Part shown: positions 51,172 to 59,038 of the stretch, piece by piece | Numbering within the stretch: the first letter of the stretch is position 1 | Layout: each line of letters opens with the position of its first letter | Assembly: GCA_028287745.1 (NCBI GenBank) | Contig: JAQBPB010000058.1 | Location: 1-64,000 of the forward strand | Direction of reading: 5' to 3' | Length of the DNA stretch: 64,000 nucleotides | Origin: Chloroflexota bacterium | GTDB taxonomy: Bacteria > Chloroflexota > Chloroflexia > Chloroheliales > Chloroheliaceae | The notes under the pieces: model-generated | The model's input: the letters and a program-made list of their open reading frames with translations, nothing else | The model's database searches: none | Told to the model about the DNA's origin: nothing | Made by a program: the position numbers and the translations under genes

Positions 51172-52791
51172 ATGGATGAAAATCAAAAGAAAGGACCGAA
51201 CGCTCCCGATGAAGCAGTTAACCACCTTGAGCAGGTTATCCCGGTAAATTCCGCCAGGTTGGAACTAATCAAAGTTAATAGCGTTAATGGCAAAACGTAT
51301 GTCTCCGGCGGGCCGCCGGGCCGGATTACTATCCGCACGATTAACACCGGGTCATTTAACTATACCCCGGCAGTCGAATTTAAGAATGAGGGGGCAACCG
51401 TCGAAATTTCCGCCGTACCCAGCAACGGGTCGGACTGGATGGTAAAAGTTCTAAAGGGCTTCCATGTCACCGACCTGCCAAAAGATTGGACCGACCCGGA
51501 TGCCGGTTGGAAAATGGACGTTGCCGGTTGGCCTGACCCGGACGAGGAAAACCTGAGCAACGAAGAGCGCCAGCACCGCCGGGAAGAAAGGCAGCACCAG
51601 CGCGAAGAAAGGCAGCACCAGCGTGAAGAAAGGCAGCGCCAGCGCGAAGAACGCCAGCGCGTCCGGTTTGAGACGCGGGAAAGTATTCGCCAGGCGAATG
51701 ACTTCGCCCGGCAGAACCGCAACTTCTGGTCTAGCCTGGAAGAAGGCCTGGAACCGCTGGGAGAAATCTTTAACAACTTCGGTCGTTCGCTCTCCCAGGC
51801 CTTCAGCGGGCCGGATGACCTCTATATCGAGATCCCGGCCAATGTCGAATTGCAGGCTAAGAGCGTTTCCGGCAGCTTATCCATCGCTAATATGACCGGC
51901 TATTGCGTCATCAAAAATACCAGTGGCGCGTTAAGCTTGAACCGGTTAAGCGGCGGCATGCGCGTTAAAGGCGTCAGCGGAAAAGTGGAAGGGCGCGACC
52001 TGGGCGGCCGGGCCGAAATTAAAGTTACCACCGGCAGCGTTGAGTTAACCAATAGCCGGTTGACCGGGCTGGATTTATCGGTCACCAGCGGCCGCATCCT
52101 GGTCGAAACCGCCCTGGCCGGGCCGCCCGACGGTGATTACAAAATCAACACCTCAAACGGGGCGGTCAAATTGCTGCTGCCGCAAGACAGCCAGGCATCC
52201 ATCGACTGCCGCACTTTAAACGGCCGGTTGAGCATGCCAAAGATAAGTTCGGTCGAAATTAGAAACCGGCCTGGACAAAGCCAGTCCAGGATTGAGTTAA
52301 ACGGAGGAGGTCGGAGAGTGAGCGTTAATACCCTTAATGGCAACCTGGAATTAGCCCTGTACGACCAGCCTGGCGAATACGCGGGACAGATGCAAAACCA
52401 TGGTAGTTGGCCGGTGCCGCCCATACCACCGGTACCCCCGGTGCCACCCGTACCGCCAATTTGGACGGCTGGCCCGGATAGTGGCGTTCAATCGCCCGCC
52501 CCGGCGCCGCAGTATGCGCCACCGTCCTATGCTCAAACTCCGGGCTGGCCGTCTGATGTCGTAAACCATAATAGTGAACCGCTGATTACGCCGGTCCCGC
52601 AAAACAGTGACAGCTCCAACAATGTTACGCCTGAAAACCCGGCCCCGGTCAAAGAACCGGCCCAATCTCCGGCCGGTCCCGCTGCCGACAACGATAAACG
52701 GACCCGGCAACTCGACATTCTCCAGGCCATCGAGCGCGGTGAAATTAGCGTGGACGAAGGAATGCGCCGCCTGGGCGATATCGAATCCTGA
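51172..52791 (+). CDS. DUF4097 protein with coiled-coil heptad and SHOCT-like tail
   Basis: A 539-residue protein with no membrane segment. Its parts are an N-terminal beta domain (1-125), a charged helix made of four 21-base DNA repeats giving QHRREER heptads (about 132-165), a DUF4097 beta-helix (about 215-400) with NTSGALSLNRL, VSGKVEGRDL, VTTGSVELTN and TSGRILVET turns, a Pro-rich PP-V linker (PPIPPVPPVPPVPP near 420) and a C-terminal module RQLDILQAIERGEISVDEGMRRL. The same module ends the preceding and the following proteins. It may be exported or polymerised; nothing shows a signal peptide. Confidence 0.8.
   Translation: MDENQKKGPNAPDEAVNHLEQVIPVNSARLELIKVNSVNGKTYVSGGPPGRITIRTINTGSFNYTPAVEFKNEGATVEISAVPSNGSDWMVKVLKGFHVTDLPKDWTDPDAGWKMDVAGWPDPDEENLSNEERQHRREERQHQREERQHQREERQRQREERQRVRFETRESIRQANDFARQNRNFWSSLEEGLEPLGEIFNNFGRSLSQAFSGPDDLYIEIPANVELQAKSVSGSLSIANMTGYCVIKNTSGALSLNRLSGGMRVKGVSGKVEGRDLGGRAEIKVTTGSVELTNSRLTGLDLSVTSGRILVETALAGPPDGDYKINTSNGAVKLLLPQDSQASIDCRTLNGRLSMPKISSVEIRNRPGQSQSRIELNGGGRRVSVNTLNGNLELALYDQPGEYAGQMQNHGSWPVPPIPPVPPVPPVPPIWTAGPDSGVQSPAPAPQYAPPSYAQTPGWPSDVVNHNSEPLITPVPQNSDSSNNVTPENPAPVKEPAQSPAGPAADNDKRTRQLDILQAIERGEISVDEGMRRLGDIES
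51571..51654 (+). repeat. Four 21-bp repeats encoding the heptad helix
   Basis: Units of 21 bases at 51571, 51592, 51613 and 51634 read CAGCACC(A/G)-rich, GAAGAAAGG-like, and encode Q-H/R-Q/R-R-E-E-R. They produce a charged single alpha-helix or coiled coil within the DUF4097 protein and may vary in copy number. Confidence 0.8.
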
Positions 52792-52805
52792 CAAACTGAT
52801 GTAAT

Positions 52806-52875
52806 TTAACGGAAGTTGGACCCTGAGCCATAGCTGCCAGGTATGGGTTTGTTAAGTGTGGCTTCCGTTAAGCCC
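52806..52875 (+). other. Competing hairpins after the DUF4097 gene
   Basis: TTAACGGAAG (52806-52815) pairs with CTTCCGTTAA (52862-52871). A short alternative hairpin GGCTT ccgtt AAGCC (52860-52874) uses the same right arm, so the two cannot form together. No T-run follows. It could be a transcript end or a switch between the DUF4097 and the 68-residue genes. Confidence 0.35.
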
Positions 52876-52947
52876 CAGGTTTAGACCTTTTTACTTAAAT
52901 ATTATTGTTCAACTGCCTGAAGTCTTTATTTTGAAAGGGAGTGTATT

Positions 52948-53154
52948 ATGTTCGGTCAAATTCCAGAGATAATGAATAGCGAAGTCCGGTACAAGGGCGA
53001 CAATTTCCGTCATCAAGCCGACCAGGAACGCCTGGCCCGGCAGGCCAAAGGTACCAAACAGGATAAGCGGGTAAAGCAATGGGAAGTGTTGCAGGCCGTG
53101 AAAATGGGCCGCCTGAGCATTGAAGAGGGACTCAAGCGGCTGGAAAATGTCTAG
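52948..53154 (+). CDS. Small SHOCT-module protein (68 residues)
   Basis: A 68-residue charged protein with AAAGGGAG seven bases before its ATG. Its N-terminal half (FGQIPEIMNSEVRYKGDNFRHQ) is polar, and the C-terminal 27 residues KRVKQWEVLQAVKMGRLSIEEGLKRL repeat the module that ends the DUF4097 and DUF2089 proteins. I recognise no other family. It could compete with these for the same partner. Confidence 0.7.
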   Translation: MFGQIPEIMNSEVRYKGDNFRHQADQERLARQAKGTKQDKRVKQWEVLQAVKMGRLSIEEGLKRLENV

Positions 53155-53178
53155 GCACTTTGCCAGTAGACCAGGCTT

Positions 53179-54141
53179 TTAAACCTGGACGCGGCTGCCT
53201 CTTTCGGCAACGTAGACACCGGCTAGAATCATTACTGCGCCCACCCCGAAATTCCAGGTCAATTGCTCGCCACCTAACCAGGCGATAATTACCCCGGACA
53301 GCGGTTGCAGGTAAAATAACATAGCCACCCGGGCAGCGGTCACCCGCTTTAACGACCAGGAAAGGGCTAAAAACCCAAAGACCGTCACCAGCAGGGCCGC
53401 GTAAAGAATACCGACCCAGGCTACCCCGGTAAACCGGATGGGCTGTGGCGCAAAGGCAATTTCAAGTAAGCTAAAGGGCAGCAGGCCCAGCACCCCGGCC
53501 ATAACCGCGCCGCCGGTAAATTCCAATCCATCTATGCGCTGGGTAAGATTGCGGCTCATGACGTTATAACCGGCCCAACCCAGGGTGCCCAACAGGAACA
53601 ATAAATCTCCATACAGCCGGGTAGGATTATCGACGGGGCCGCCGGAGGCGGGTACAAAAAGGGAAACAGGGTTTACTCCGATGACTACCAGCACCCCAAC
53701 CATGCTCAAGGCCAGGCCCAGCCAGAAAAGAGCAGTTGGTTTTTCACCTAAAACATAGGCCGCCAGCAAGGCAATTGAAACCGGTTCGGTAGCAGCCAGC
53801 ACGGATATATCACTGGCGGGGCTGAGGGAAAGCCCCCAGTTCTGGCCCAATTGAATGACGACAAAACCCAGGAACCCGGCGAACATAACTTTAGGCCAAT
53901 CGCGGCGGGGAATGTGAAAGCCTTTGCGCAAAAAAAAGACCAGCGGCACCAGGATAGCTGCCGTAATCATAAAACGCACCAGGGCAAAGGTAGCCGGTGG
54001 TACATCAACCAGTCCAGGCTTGGTGATGGGAAAAGCCGCCCCCCAGATGATAGTTGTTACTATCATTAAAGGTAAATAAGGTTGAATCGGGCTTCGTTTG
54101 GTCGCGGTCGAGGGTGTAGATATTTCCAATTCTGACTTCAA
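53179..54141 (-). CDS. EamA/DMT-superfamily transporter
   Basis: A 320-residue protein with ten membrane helices arranged as two EamA repeats (about 15-150 and 165-310). Marker segments are IWGAAFPITKPGLVDVPPATFALVRFM in repeat one and LTQRIDGLEFTGGAVMAG and AMLFYLQPLSGVIIAWLGGEQL in repeat two. These permeases export amino acids, nucleotide sugars or other metabolites. It is the last gene of the coaX-coaBC operon, 13 bases after coaBC. Pantothenate or a related compound is one possible cargo, but nothing in the sequence shows this. Confidence 0.85.
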   Translation of the reverse strand: MKSELEISTPSTATKRSPIQPYLPLMIVTTIIWGAAFPITKPGLVDVPPATFALVRFMITAAILVPLVFFLRKGFHIPRRDWPKVMFAGFLGFVVIQLGQNWGLSLSPASDISVLAATEPVSIALLAAYVLGEKPTALFWLGLALSMVGVLVVIGVNPVSLFVPASGGPVDNPTRLYGDLLFLLGTLGWAGYNVMSRNLTQRIDGLEFTGGAVMAGVLGLLPFSLLEIAFAPQPIRFTGVAWVGILYAALLVTVFGFLALSWSLKRVTAARVAMLFYLQPLSGVIIAWLGGEQLTWNFGVGAVMILAGVYVAERGSRVQV

Positions 54142-54154
54142 TGCTTTATTATTC

Positions 54155-55381
54155 CTACCGTTTTGCCAGGATTTCTACCACTTTATCTAAAATTGCGCCA
54201 GCAACTACCCGCTTTGGGGAGCGCTCCAGGTTGGTAATCATCCCACTGCGTTCAATTAGCGTTACTTCATTATCAGGTTGGCCGATGCTGGTTACCGCAT
54301 CGTTTGCCACAATCAGGTCCAGATCTTTGCTTTGGAGCTTCTTTTCGGCATTAAAGGTCAGGTCTTCGGTTTCGGCGGCAAACCCGACTTTCAACAGGCC
54401 GCCCAGGCCGGGCCGTCCCTTTAACCCGGCCAGGATATCGGGATTCAGGACCAGCTCGATATTGGGAGCCTGGCCGCTGCCGTCTTTCTTAATCTTCTGT
54501 TCGCTGGGACTGGCCGGTCGAAAGTCGGCCACCGCAGCGGCCATTATAAGCACATCGGCCTTTGCGGCCGGGTTCTCAAGGGCCTGGTGGACGGCCTGTT
54601 CCAGTTGAAGGGTGCTGGTAATACCGACAAAGTTACATCCAAAAGGCGGTGCTAGCTTGACCGGCCCGGAAATCAGGGTAACTTCAGCGCCCCGCGCCAG
54701 GGCTTCTTCTGCCAGGGCGTAACCCATCTGGCCGCTCGACCGGTTGCCGATGTAACGGACGGGATCAATATTCTCCTGGGTGCCCCCGGCAGTTATAATC
54801 AGCCGCTTGCCGTGCAAGTCCCCACCCATCCGGCCAAAGGCCAGCCTGACCGCCGAAACTAACTGGGCCGGGTCGGCCATGCGGCCGGTCCCGACCGCGC
54901 CGGAAGCCAGGTTGCCATAGCCCGGCTCGATAACCTGGGCACCCCGTTCCACCAGGGTTTGCAAATGCTGCCGGGTCGCAGGATGCTCATACATATGGGT
55001 TTCCATGGCCGGGGCAAGCAAGACCGGCACGCCGGGCGGCAGTCCCAGCATAGTAGTGGTAATAATATCATCGGCCAGACCCAGGGCCAGGCGGGCCAGG
55101 ATGTCGGCCGTAGCCGGGGCAATCAGGGCCAGGTCGGCTTCACGGGCCAGGGAGATATGGCCCTGCGCTTCCTGGGTCCAGTATTCCCAGACCTCGGTAT
55201 GGACCGGGTAGCGGGTGAGCGACTGAAAGGTCAGGGGCGTGATAAACCGGGTCGCGCCCGGCGTCATCATCACGTGAACCCTGGCCCCGGCGACCGTCAG
55301 GTCACGCGCAACCTGCACCACTTTATAAGCGGCGATACCACCGGCCACCCCTAGCAGGATATTTTTATCTTTGAGACTCAT
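54155..55381 (-). CDS. coaBC: Phosphopantothenoylcysteine synthetase/decarboxylase CoaBC
   Basis: A 408-residue bifunctional enzyme. The N-terminal CoaC flavoprotein decarboxylase (about 1-185) starts with ILLGVAGGIAAYKVVQVARDL and has the PATADILARLALGLADD loop and PAMETHMYEHPATRQ. The CoaB ligase part begins with LIITAGGTQENIDPVRYIGNRSSGQMG and includes MAAAVADFRPA and the Lys-rich EQKIKKDG, ending with RSPKRVVAGAILDKVVE. It joins cysteine to phosphopantothenate and decarboxylates the product. It is eight bases from coaX on one transcript. Confidence 0.95.
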   Translation of the reverse strand: MSLKDKNILLGVAGGIAAYKVVQVARDLTVAGARVHVMMTPGATRFITPLTFQSLTRYPVHTEVWEYWTQEAQGHISLAREADLALIAPATADILARLALGLADDIITTTMLGLPPGVPVLLAPAMETHMYEHPATRQHLQTLVERGAQVIEPGYGNLASGAVGTGRMADPAQLVSAVRLAFGRMGGDLHGKRLIITAGGTQENIDPVRYIGNRSSGQMGYALAEEALARGAEVTLISGPVKLAPPFGCNFVGITSTLQLEQAVHQALENPAAKADVLIMAAAVADFRPASPSEQKIKKDGSGQAPNIELVLNPDILAGLKGRPGLGGLLKVGFAAETEDLTFNAEKKLQSKDLDLIVANDAVTSIGQPDNEVTLIERSGMITNLERSPKRVVAGAILDKVVEILAKR

Positions 55382-55389
55382 TATGTGCT

Positions 55390-56187
55390 CTACTGTTTTT
55401 GGTTAAGCTCGTAAATCAGGCGCAAGCCCTGCAAAGTTAAATCTTGGTCCACTACATCTATCAGGCCGGTGGTATTGCGAGCGACCACGTCACCCAGGCC
55501 GCCGGTGGCAATTACCTTTATTTCTTCACGTTCGCCCGGCCGGGCGAGGGCCGTTAGCTCGGCCTTGAAGCGGTTAACCAGCCCTTCGACCAGTCCAATG
55601 TAGCCAAACATAATCCCCGACTGCATACTGGTCACGGTATTGCGGCCAATCGCCTGCTGCGGCGGGGTTAATTCAACCCTGAAAAGGCGGCTGGCAACCT
55701 GGAAAAGCGCTTCGGCTGCGATATTGATACCGGGGGCAATCGCGCCGCCCAGGTACTCGCCGCTGCCGGAAAGAGCGTCAAAAGTGGTCGCCGTACCAAA
55801 ATCAATCACCACGGCCGGGCCGCCGTAATAATGGAGCGCGCCCAGGGCGTTTACAATCCGGTCCGCTCCAACTTCTTTAGGGTTCTCGTAGCGCACCGCC
55901 ACCCCGGTCAGGATGCCGGGTTCAACGGTTAAGGCGGTCCGGCCAAAATAGCGTTCGACCATTTCTTCAAAGGCCAGGGTCAAAGGCGGCACCACGCTCG
56001 AAATAACAGCGGCGGTGATATCTTCCGGCCGGTAGCCCCGGTTAGCCAGAAAGCCGGTTATGATCAGTCCCAGTTCGTCCGGCATGCGGCGGCGTTCGGT
56101 CTGCATCCGCCAGCTCGCTTTAACCGTTTCCCCTTCAAAAATGCCCAGCACTACATTTGTATTGCCGATGTCTACTGCCAGCAGCAA
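55390..56187 (-). CDS. coaX: Type III pantothenate kinase CoaX
   Basis: A 265-residue ASKHA-type kinase. Signatures are AVDIGNTNVVLGIFEG (phosphate-binding loop), GADRIVNALGALHYYG and VVIDFGTATTFDAL with the catalytic Asp, then GGAIAPGI. The start is TTG 56187, which gives the usual MLLAVDIGNTN N-terminus and has AAAGGGG eight bases upstream; the open frame to 56301 is mostly leader. CoaX uses ATP and is insensitive to CoA feedback. First gene of the coaX-coaBC-EamA operon, with an extended -10 at 56273-56281. Confidence 0.95.
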   Translation of the reverse strand: MLLAVDIGNTNVVLGIFEGETVKASWRMQTERRRMPDELGLIITGFLANRGYRPEDITAAVISSVVPPLTLAFEEMVERYFGRTALTVEPGILTGVAVRYENPKEVGADRIVNALGALHYYGGPAVVIDFGTATTFDALSGSGEYLGGAIAPGINIAAEALFQVASRLFRVELTPPQQAIGRNTVTSMQSGIMFGYIGLVEGLVNRFKAELTALARPGEREEIKVIATGGLGDVVARNTTGLIDVVDQDLTLQGLRLIYELNQKQ

Positions 56188-56272
56188 GGCCGTTACCCCT
56201 TTCGGATTTTCTTGATTAAAGCTAGAAATGCTTATCGCAAAGTATAAAGTGTAGCAGGAATGGATTTGCTGT

Positions 56273-56281
56273 ATTATACCA
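56273..56281 (-). promoter_or_regulatory. Extended -10 promoter of the coaX operon
   Basis: Minus-strand TGGTATAAT, a perfect TGn-TATAAT. The -35 is weak. Start near 56266, leader about 80 bases. Confidence 0.6.
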
Positions 56282-56311
56282 GTGTTCGGTCTAAACTTCA
56301 CCAGGGGCAGA

Positions 56312-56340
56312 TTGACCAGGTAGATTGGTTTAAATATAAG
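56312..56340 (+). promoter_or_regulatory. Promoter of the plsC-coaE pair
   Basis: TTGACC, 17-base spacer, TATAAG (10 of 12). The start near 56347 leaves a short leader of about 20 bases. Confidence 0.6.
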
Positions 56341-56367
56341 TAATAAAGAAGGAGTACTTCGCGGCTT

Positions 56368-57141
56368 ATGGCAACTCCCAGGGTTAAGGACGATACCGCA
56401 CCGGAGGTTAAACAGGCTAAACCGGCCAGTTACCGCCAGGCCAGCCTCTCTTTTCGAATTGCCCAGTGTCTGGTCCGCCTTATTCTACATTCGCTGTTTG
56501 TTATCGAAGTTAAAGGGCTGGAAAACCTGCCGCGCAAAGGCGGTTATATTTTCGCCGGGAACCACCTGAGCTGGGTTGACGCTTTCCTGATGCTAATTTG
56601 CGCCCCGGCTACGCCGCGCATATACTTTATCGCGGCCCGTGAAGAAGTTGAGCACCCGGCCTACCGCAAATTCATTATCGGTAAGATTGGCGGAGTTATC
56701 CCGGTGGACCGCGATAGTTCCAGCGCCGCCGGTATCCGGCAGGTTGCCCGCCAGGTATCGCAGGTCCTGGATGGCGGCGGTGTGCTGGGTTTATTTCCTG
56801 AAGGGGACGTTTCGGGCATAGAGACCGGCCGGATTTTGCCCCTGAAAAAAGGCATCGGTTATTTCGCGGCCAATAGTGGCGCCGCTATCGTGCCGGTAGT
56901 CTTCCGGGGAACAAAAGAAATGTGGTTCCGCAAGCGCCTGTTAATGGTAATCGGCCAGCCCATTCCGGGCCAGAAAGGCGGCAAGGAAGTCGCTGAAAGG
57001 CAGGTTGCCGCTACCGCCGGGGCGCTCCTGGCCCTGATGCCGCCACCGCCGCCCCAGAAACCCAAAAGCCGCCGGTTCTTGAAGAAATTCCTGACCGGAC
57101 TTTTTACCCAGGAAGTCAAAGATCACCCGGTACCGGACTAA
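56368..57141 (+). CDS. plsC: 1-acyl-sn-glycerol-3-phosphate acyltransferase PlsC
   Basis: A 257-residue membrane-associated LPLAT-fold enzyme. The four motifs are seen: catalytic NHLSWVD near 72-78, the second IPVDRD near 112, FPEGDVSG near 150 (EGT-type motif) and the fourth IVPVVFRG near 178. An amphipathic helix near 30-50 probably docks it to the membrane. It acylates lysophosphatidate to phosphatidate using acyl-CoA or acyl-ACP, the second step of phospholipid synthesis. The C-terminal tail is basic. It is 21 bases from coaE. Confidence 0.88.
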   Translation: MATPRVKDDTAPEVKQAKPASYRQASLSFRIAQCLVRLILHSLFVIEVKGLENLPRKGGYIFAGNHLSWVDAFLMLICAPATPRIYFIAAREEVEHPAYRKFIIGKIGGVIPVDRDSSSAAGIRQVARQVSQVLDGGGVLGLFPEGDVSGIETGRILPLKKGIGYFAANSGAAIVPVVFRGTKEMWFRKRLLMVIGQPIPGQKGGKEVAERQVAATAGALLALMPPPPPQKPKSRRFLKKFLTGLFTQEVKDHPVPD

Positions 57142-57162
57142 TCACAAATATAGGTAACCTTT

Positions 57163-57795
57163 ATGGAGAAGCTTGATTTAAAACAGGGGCGCGAAATTTA
57201 CCTGGTTGGTTTAACCGGCAACATTGCCTGCGGCAAAAGCGTGGTGGTCGAAATGCTGCGGAAGCGGGGCGCTACTATTATTGACGCCGATAGAGTGGTC
57301 CATGGGTTGATGGAACCGGGCGGCACGATTTACGGGCCGGTAGTCGAAGCTTTTGGCGAAACTATCCTGACGGAACCCGACCGGCAGGGCCAGCGGGCGA
57401 TAAATCGCCGCAAGTTAGGCGCGATTGTCTTTGCCGACCCGGCCGAGTTGGCGCGCCTGGAAGCAATCAGCCATCCCCGGGTGCGTGTTGAAATTCTGCG
57501 TCAGGTCCGGGAAGCCCCTTCCAAAGTGGTGGTCCTGGACGCCATCAAGCTGCTGGAAAACGGGCTCGACCAGGCGGCGGACGCGGTCTGGGTCGTGACC
57601 TGCCCGCCGGAAGTGCAACTGGAAAGATTAATGCGGCGCAACAATTTCAGCCGGGAAGAGGCCCTTTTACGCATCCAGGCGCAACCGCCCCAGGCCGAAA
57701 AAGTGGCCCGGGCCGACCTGGTAATTGATAACGGCGGCGAACTTGGGGCTACCGAAGAACAGGTCCAGGCCGCCTGGGAGAAAATCAAAATTTAA
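57163..57795 (+). CDS. coaE: Dephospho-CoA kinase CoaE
   Basis: A 210-residue P-loop kinase. The P-loop is LTGNIACGKSVVVE near 17, followed by the conserved IIDADRVVHGLM, and later HPRVRVEI and VVLDAIKLLENGLD. The lid carries QLERLMRRNNFSREEALLRIQAQPP. It phosphorylates dephospho-CoA on the 3'-hydroxyl, the final step to CoA. With coaX and coaBC nearby, three of the CoA enzymes are in a 3.6 kb stretch; coaD is not seen. Confidence 0.95.
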   Translation: MEKLDLKQGREIYLVGLTGNIACGKSVVVEMLRKRGATIIDADRVVHGLMEPGGTIYGPVVEAFGETILTEPDRQGQRAINRRKLGAIVFADPAELARLEAISHPRVRVEILRQVREAPSKVVVLDAIKLLENGLDQAADAVWVVTCPPEVQLERLMRRNNFSREEALLRIQAQPPQAEKVARADLVIDNGGELGATEEQVQAAWEKIKI

Positions 57796-57811
57796 GTTGG
57801 CGCAAGGCTTT

Positions 57812-58042
57812 CTAATAATAACTGGCCGTATAGCCTACTAGCCACATGGCTATGGGTTGCCCTAAGTCGGCTTCTTTTAACAGAGCATCATTATTGTTAA
57901 ATACACCATATTCAAATAACTGCTTAAACTCCTTCAGCCACTTTCTATCAGTCAGGTCCGGTTGGTAGAAATAGTCTAAAAGGAACCTGGAGTAAATCAA
58001 ATTACACTCTTTTAGAACCTCAATAATTTGCTGTGTGTTCAT
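57812..58042 (-). CDS. Small acidic-aromatic protein of unknown function
   Basis: A 76-residue protein from ATG 58042 with AGGG nine bases upstream; a TTG at 58057 is alternative. It has many Tyr, Phe and Leu residues (NLIYSRFLLDYFYQPDLTD) and ends IAMWLVGYTASYY. No family is recognised. Its coding region is AT-richer than the neighbours, which may mean recent arrival or simply weak constraint. It converges with coaE. Confidence 0.55.
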   Translation of the reverse strand: MNTQQIIEVLKECNLIYSRFLLDYFYQPDLTDRKWLKEFKQLFEYGVFNNNDALLKEADLGQPIAMWLVGYTASYY

Positions 58043-58232
58043 AGCGGCAACCCTCAATTGATTAACTCATAGCTTGCTTAATAGCAATTTTATCAAATCT
58101 GCCTATACTTACTAGACTGCCAGTAGGAAGAATCGGTTGTTGTTTCTACTTATTGCTATTTGAATAAACGGTTTATAATTTAGCTTTAGCTGAAACCTGC
58201 ACATTAATCGATACCTCTGAAAAACTAAGGTA

Positions 58233-58270
58233 AAAGAAGAGCCCGGTTATAAGTGGCCGGACTCTTCTTT
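58233..58270. terminator. Bidirectional terminator between the small gene and SnoaL gene
   Basis: AAAGAAGAG (58233-58241) and CTCTTCTTT (58262-58270) pair, extended by CCGG/CCGG, giving a stem of 13 pairs around ttataagtgg. The A-run and T-run at the base suit both directions. Confidence 0.75.
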
Positions 58271-58342
58271 GATACTCAACCTGTATTTACCTTATATAAC
58301 TTTTTGCTCTTCAAATGCCGAAATTGCGCTCTACTCTAATGG

Positions 58343-58777
58343 TTAAGCCGTGGCCGGGACAGCCAGCGGCAGAGCGCCTATCTGGAATAGGATCCTAAGG
58401 TCATCACTGACAATCCACTCATCAACTACTTTGTCCTCAGAATTAAGGCGAGAGATAGTAATCCCCTTGCCGTTAATTGTCTTTCCGGTGGCCGGTATGG
58501 TACCCCAGGTTCCAAGGTGGGTGCCATGGGAACTCCACCGGACTATCGTCTTGTCCCCGGCTACCATAAAATCTTCAACCTTAAACCGTATATCGGGGAA
58601 AGAAGACAGGATATTCTGGGCAAGTTGCCTGAAGCCGTCCGGCCCCTGTAATAAAGGTTCCGAACCTATAACTTTATAGTCTGGGGCAAGAAACTCTTCC
58701 ACGATACTGAAGTTCCGGTTATTTATTACTTCTTCAAAAAACCGGTCGTTGCTGGTCCTTAGCTCTTCTGGCGACAT
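58343..58777 (-). CDS. SnoaL-like ester cyclase-family protein
   Basis: A 144-residue cone-fold protein with the SnoaL-like pattern: an N-terminal helix EELRTSNDRFFEEVINN, DYKVIGSEPLLQGPDGFRQLA, FPDIRFKVEDFMVAGDKTIVRWSSHGTHLG and a late GKGITISRLNSEDKVVDEWIVSDDL. Family members act as cyclases, hydrolases or carriers of polyketide-like ligands; the substrate is not known. It has its own promoter and terminator. The gene is surrounded by AT-rich DNA. Confidence 0.8.
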   Translation of the reverse strand: MSPEELRTSNDRFFEEVINNRNFSIVEEFLAPDYKVIGSEPLLQGPDGFRQLAQNILSSFPDIRFKVEDFMVAGDKTIVRWSSHGTHLGTWGTIPATGKTINGKGITISRLNSEDKVVDEWIVSDDLRILFQIGALPLAVPATA

Positions 58778-58873
58778 AGTTAAACCCTCCTTTGTTGTTA
58801 ATCCGGTAAAGGTTAGACACTTGAGCCATTTATTTAATTAGATTGAAAACAGAAAATTTAGAACGTTGTTAAC

Positions 58874-58902
58874 AATATAACCCTAAGTTATAGAATAGTC
58901 AA
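58874..58902 (-). promoter_or_regulatory. Promoter of the SnoaL-like gene
   Basis: Minus-strand TTGACT, 17-base spacer, TATATT (10 of 12). Start near 58867, leader about 90 bases to ATG 58777. Confidence 0.65.
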
Positions 58903-58963
58903 TACTAAATATTAATTTATTAATGATATATCAATGTATATTTAAACAATAAAGTGGCCTCGC

Positions 58964-59034
58964 AAGGATAGCTAACCGGCCGGTTTATAACTGCCCATGA
59001 GTTAAATATTTATGTGCAGCGGCTGACTATCCTT
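58964..59034. repeat. Imperfect inverted repeat after the M3 peptidase gene
   Basis: AAGGATAG (58964-58971) and CTATCCTT (59027-59034) are exact complements and extend to 14 bases with three mismatches; the palindrome AACCGGCCGGTT (58974-58985) lies inside. It begins just after the stop of the minus-strand M3 gene and may end its transcript. Confidence 0.4.
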
Positions 59035-59038
59035 ATAA

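Noticed and set aside
56188..56301. 38 extra codons before CoaX.
   Set aside because: The extended -10 at 56273-56281 lies within them and the family start MLLAVDIGNTN begins at TTG 56187.
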